A stretch of DNA of 64,000 nucleotides from Babylonia areolata. Taxonomy: Eukaryota; Mollusca; Gastropoda; Neogastropoda; Buccinidae. Positions 23,301 through 29,300 of the stretch are shown piece after piece (the stretch's first letter is position 1; every line of letters begins with the position of its first letter). The stretch spans positions 26,793,752 to 26,857,751 of the forward strand of contig NC_134876.1 of the NCBI RefSeq assembly GCF_041734735.1. Direction: 5' to 3'. Below the pieces are notes generated by a model. The model searched no databases and had not been told where the DNA came from. It saw only the letters and a list, made by a program, of their open reading frames with translations. The position numbers and the translations under genes are program-made.

Positions 23301-26300
23301 ACAGTGAAGTCCACTTTACACCAGGTACACTGGAGAAACTGGAGGAATGTAACAAACGGAGACAGTATGTGAAAAGAAATAGTGTGGGTTGTGAAAGACG
23401 AAGTGTTGACGTTTCTGGTCATTTGCCCTTTCATTTTCCACTTGTCACAGGCCCTGAATTGGTCCTTTCATTTTCCACTTATCACAGGCCCTGAATAAGT
23501 CCTTGTTTCATTCCCACTTGTCACAGGCTTTGAATAGCTCCTCCTTTCATTCCCACTTGTCACAGGCTTTGAATAGATCCTCCTTTCAATCCCACTTGTC
23601 ACAGGCCCTGAAGAAAGACCTGTGGTCAGTAAACTGCAGAATGGTCTGTCACAGGTGTGTCCTAGGTTTGTATGCCAGATTTATTGTCAATGTGCTGATT
23701 GTTTGTTGTTGATGTTTTGTGTCGTTGTTTTCCCCACAGGCACTGCGGAATCATAATGACTGACAGTGGGGTCAGCCCTCATGTGGCCCTGTGTGGTCAC
23801 TGGGGCTGACCCCATCAGTGATGATGAAATAAATAGATCAGCACTTTGGTGCTGTTTGTTTCAGGGAATTCCAGAAGATCTGATTTTCTTCTTGCGTCAC
23901 CTGGAGTTGGGTGGGAGGGTGATGAGGGTGGAAGAGGACCTGCTGACGTACCGCTATCACCCCCTGGCCACCACTTTCTCCATCCCGGAGTAGGTCCAAG
24001 CTTCTGTGGAAAACCTTCTTTCACTCAGCAGTGTTGGGCTTTTAGTCAGATGAGTTTGGTCATGGTATCAGCGTGTGGTGGATTAAGGGTGTCAGTGCTC
24101 GGTTGGCTATGGAAACATGAACGTGTCCAGCATGCACATTCCGGGAAACAGAGAATGGCTGCCTGTATGGTGGGGTAAATACGGGTAAAAAACCACTCCT
24201 AGATATGAATTAATATGGGAGTTACAGTCCCTGTACACAAAGAAAGTGCTGTTTATCTCTGTCATCACGTCATTCTCCTTCAATATTTGACTTCATACAT
24301 TTCATTTTATTTTGTTGTTGAAGCACTTTTTCCCTTCCTGGTCCAAATGGCATGAAGTGACATTTCAGCTGTCTGACAGCACGGTTTGCACACCACAGGC
24401 ACTTCAGACTGGCTGTACTTTCAGGGACACCATATGGAACATACGCATGGACTGTCTTCAGCGACGTGTCATTGATGGCTACAGGGGCTTCAGCATTTGG
24501 AGCGCAGGAAAACAGGGCAGGAAATTCTTCCGCAGTTTATCTCCTGCCAATCAGGCAAAGGTTGGTGCGACAGTGTGAAAATGATGGTGTGCATGATGTC
24601 GCGGCCTTGCTCAGTTGGTCATGGAAGGGAAAGTTCATGTTCTGTTTTGGACAAATGTTTCTCCTTGTCATTCACTGGACTGACCATTCACACTGGTCGG
24701 GCTTTGCAGTGGATGCACATTTTAAATGCATTCTTTTATCAATTTCTAAACAGATCTTCAAATGCCTTGGTAATGTTTTGTTTATTGCAAACATTCATGT
24801 GATATGTCCTTTTGGTCAGGGTTAGACATGTTTTGTAGTGTAGGTTGTTGGTCATGGCTGTAATGGTGTAGTGTAGATTGTTGGTCATGACTAATGGTGT
24901 AGTGTAGGTTGTTGGTCATGGCTGTAATGGTGTAGTGTAAGTTGTTGGTCATGACTGTAATGGTGTAGTGTAGGTTGTTGATCATGGCTGACTGTAATGG
25001 TGTAGTGTAGCTTGGTCAGGTACTGATGTTGTGTGATGTCTGTCAGGTACTGATGTTGTGACACACGTCTGTCAGGTACTGATGTTGTGTGATGTCTGAC
25101 AGGAACTGATGTTGTGACACATGTCTGTCAGGTACTGATGTTGTGTGATGTCTGTCAGGTACTGATGTGTGACATGTCTGTCAGGTACTGATGTTGTGTA
25201 ATGTCAGGTACTGATGTTGTGATACATGTCTGTCAGGTACTGATGTTGTGTTATGTCTGTCAGGTACTGATGTTGTGTGATGTCTGTCAGGTACTGATGT
25301 GACACGTCTGTCAGTACTCATGTTGTGCTATGTCTGTCAGGTACTGATGTTGTGACATGTCTGTCAGGTACTGATGTTGTGTCATGTCTGTCAGGTACTG
25401 ATGTTGTGACACGTCTGTCAGATACTGATGTTGTGATACATGTCTGACAGGTACTGATGTTGTGTGATGTCTCTCAGGTACTGATGTTGTGTGACATGTC
25501 TCTCAGGTACTGATGTTGTGTAATGTCAGGTACTGATGTTGTGATACATGTCTGACAGGTACTGATGTTGTGTGATGTCTCTCAGGTACTGATGTTGTGA
25601 GACATGTCTCTCAGGTACTGATGTTGTGAGACATGTCTGTCAGGTACTGATGTTGTGTAATGTCAGGTACTGATGTTGTGAGACATGTCTGTCAGGTACT
25701 GATGTTGTGACATGTCTGTCAGGTGACATGTCTCTCAGGTACTGATGTTGTGTGACATGTCTCTCAGGTACTGATGTTGTGTAATGTCAGGTACTGATGT
25801 TGTGACACATGTCTGTCAGGTACTGATGTTGTGTGACATGTCTGTCAGGTACTGATGTTGTGACATGTCTGTCAGGTACTGATGTTGTGTGATGTCTGTC
25901 AGGTACTGATGTTGTGTGACATGTCTGTCAGGTACTGATGTTGTGAGACATGTCTGTCAGGTACTGATGTTGTGTGATGTCTGTCAGGTACTGATGTTGT
26001 GTGACATGTCTGTCAGGTACTGATGTTGTGAGACATGTCTGTCAGGTACTGATGTTGTGTGACATGTCTGTCAGGTACTGATGTTGTGAGACATGTCTGT
26101 CAGGTACTGATGTTGTGTGATGTCTGTCAGGTACTGATGTTGTGAGACATGTCTGTCAGGTACTGATGTTGTGACACGTCTGTCAGGTACTGATGTTGTG
26201 ATACATGTCTGACAGGTACTGATGTTGTGTGACAGGTCTCTCAGGTACTGATGTTGTGTAATGTCAGGTACTGATGTTGTGTGATGTCTGTCAGGTACTG

Positions 26301-29300
26301 ATGTTGTGTGATGTCTGTCAGGTACTGATGTTGTGTGACATGTCTGTCAGGTACTGATGTTGTGAGACATGTCTGTCAGGTACTGATGTTGTGACATGTC
26401 TGTCAGGTACTGATGTTGTGTGATGTCTGTCAGGTACTGATGTTGTGTGACATGTCTGTCAGGTACTGATGTTGTGACATGTCTGTCAGGTACTGATGTT
26501 GTGTGATGTCTGTCAGGTACTGATGTTGTGACATGTCTGTCAGGTACTGATGTTGTGTGATGTCTGTCAGGTACTGATGTTGTGACATGTCTGTCAGGTA
26601 CTGATGTTGTGACACATGTCTGTCAGGTACTGATGTTGTGTGATGTCTGTCAGGTACTGATGTTGTGACATGTCTGTCAGGTACTGATGTTGTGACACAT
26701 GTCTGTCAGGTACTGATGTTGTGACATGTCTGTCAGGTACTGATGTTGTGTGATGTCTGTCAGGTACTGATGTTGTGACATGTCTGTCAGGTACTGATGT
26801 TGTGTGATGTCTGTCAGGTACTGATGTTGTCAGGTACTGATGTTGTGTGATGTCTGTCAGGTGCTGATGTTGTGACACATGTCTGTCAGGTACTGATGTT
26901 GTGTGACATGTCTGTCAGGTACTGATGTTGTGACATGTCTGTCAGGTACTGATGTTGTGACATGTCTGTCAGGTACTGATGTTGTGATACATGTCTGTCA
27001 GGTACTGATGTTGTGTGATGTCTGCCAGGTACTGATGTTGTGTGATGTCTGTCAGGTACTGATGTTGTGACATGTCTGTCAAGTACTGATGTTGTGACAC
27101 ATGTCTGCCAGGTACTGATGTTGTGTGATGTCTGTCAGGTACTGATGTGTGACATGTCTGTCAGGCACTGATGTTGTGTGACATGTCTGTCAGGTACTGA
27201 TGTTGTGACATGTCTGTCAAGTACTGATGTTGTGTGATGTCTGTCAGGTACTGATGTTGTGACATGTCTGTCAGGTACTGATGTTGTGACACGTCTGTCA
27301 GGTACTGATGTTCTGTGACGTGGATGAGAAGAAGATCAGGAAACAGTTCTACACCTATGAAGAGTCACAGGTGAGTCCAATCCCAGTGTTGTGATCAGCA
27401 ACTTGGGTCAGACTCCTGCTGCGACCCCTCCCCTTGTTTTCTTTCAGCAGATGTGGTGTTGCTTATCATGTTGCTTCAGCAGATGTGGTGTTGCTTATGT
27501 TGTTGCTTTGGCATATGTGTTGCTTATTGTGTTGCTTGAGTTAGATGTGGTGTTTCTTTAGCGGATGTAGTGGCTGCTCCAGGAGGAAGGTGGCAGAATG
27601 GCCAAGATGCTCATCTGCCAATCCTGGAGGGTCTGGGTTCAAATCCCGCTCTTGCCCTTTCTCCTAAGTTTGACTGGAAAATCAAAGGGAGTAACTTGTC
27701 ATTCGGATGAGACAGTAAACCGGGGTCCTGTGTGCAGCATGGACTTGTCAAACTGAAAAAGAATCTATGGCAACGAGTGTTGTCCTCTGGCAAAATTCTG
27801 TAGAATAAATCCACTCTGATAGGTACACAGATATATATGCATGCACTGAAAGCCTGACAAAGTGCATTGAGTTATGCTTCTGGTCAGGCATCTGCCTGAC
27901 AGATGTGTAGTGTTTATGGATTTATCAGGACGCAGTGACGCCTCTTTTAGAAACTGAAATTTCAGTGGATGTAGTGTTGCATATGTTGATTGACTGATGT
28001 AAATACTTCTATAGCATCTATTCTCCATCGAGAGATCCAGCTCTAAGCGCTTTACAAACACAGAGCCATTTGTGTAACAGGCTGCCTTACCTGGGTAGAG
28101 CCATCTGAGAGCTGCCTTTCGGTGCTCATTATTTGTTTCCAGTTGGAAACTGTCAGATTAGTATTACATCAACAGTGAAGGTGGAGAGTATCCCAGCCAT
28201 AAATAATGGTATGAACACTGGAGTGTGTCCGAGGTGTAAATAATGGTATGAACACTGGAGTGTGTACCAGGTGTAAATAATGTAAATAATGGTATGAACA
28301 CTGGAGTGTGTCCCAGGTATAAATAATGGTATGAACACTGGAGTGTGTCCCAGGTGTAAATAATGGTATGAACACTGGAGTGTTGTGTAACAGGCTGCCT
28401 TACCTGGGTAGAGCCATCTGAGAGCTGCCTTTAGGTGCTCATTATTTGTTTCCAGTTGAAAACTGTCAGATTAGTATTACACCAACAGTGAAGGTGGAGA
28501 GTATCCCAGCCATAAATAATGGTATGAACACTGGAGTGTGTCCCAGGTGTAAATAATGGAAACTGTCAGATTAGTATTACACCAACAGTGAAGGTGGGGA
28601 GTATCCCAGCCATAAATAATGGTATGAACACTGGAGTGTGTCCCAGGTGTAAGTAATGGCATGAACACTGGAGTGTGTACCAGGTGTAAATAATGTAAAT
28701 AATGGTATGAACACTGGAGTGTGTCTCAGCTGTAAATAATGGTATGAACACTGGAGTGTGTCCCAGGTATAAATAATGGTATGAACACTGGAGTGTGTCC
28801 CAGGTATAAATAATGGTATGAACACTGGAGTATGTCCCAGGTGTAAATAATGGTATGAACACTGGAGTGTCCCAGGTGTAAATAGTGGTATGAACACTGG
28901 AGTGTGTACCAGGTATAAATAATGGTATGAACACTGGAGTGTGTCCCAGGTGTAAATAATGGTATGAACACTGGAGTGTGTCCCAGGTGTAAATAATGGT
29001 ATGAACACTGGAGTGTGTCTCAGCTGTAAATAATGGTATGAACACTGGAGTGTGTCCCAGGTGTAAATAATGGTATGAACACTGGAGTGTGTACCAGGTG
29101 TAAATAATGGTAAGAACACTGGTGTGTCCCAGGTGTAGATAATGGTATGAACACTGGAGTGTGTCCCAGCCATAAATAATGGTATGAACACTGGTGTGTG
29201 TCCCAGGTGTAGATAATGGTATGAACACTGGAGTGTGTCCCAGCCATAAATAATGGTATGAACACTGGTGTGTGTCCCAGCTGTAAATAATGGTATGAAC

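Noticed and set aside
27590-27660. tRNA gene on the plus strand
   Set aside because: B-box-like sequence within a SINE; no cloverleaf closed by matching ends.
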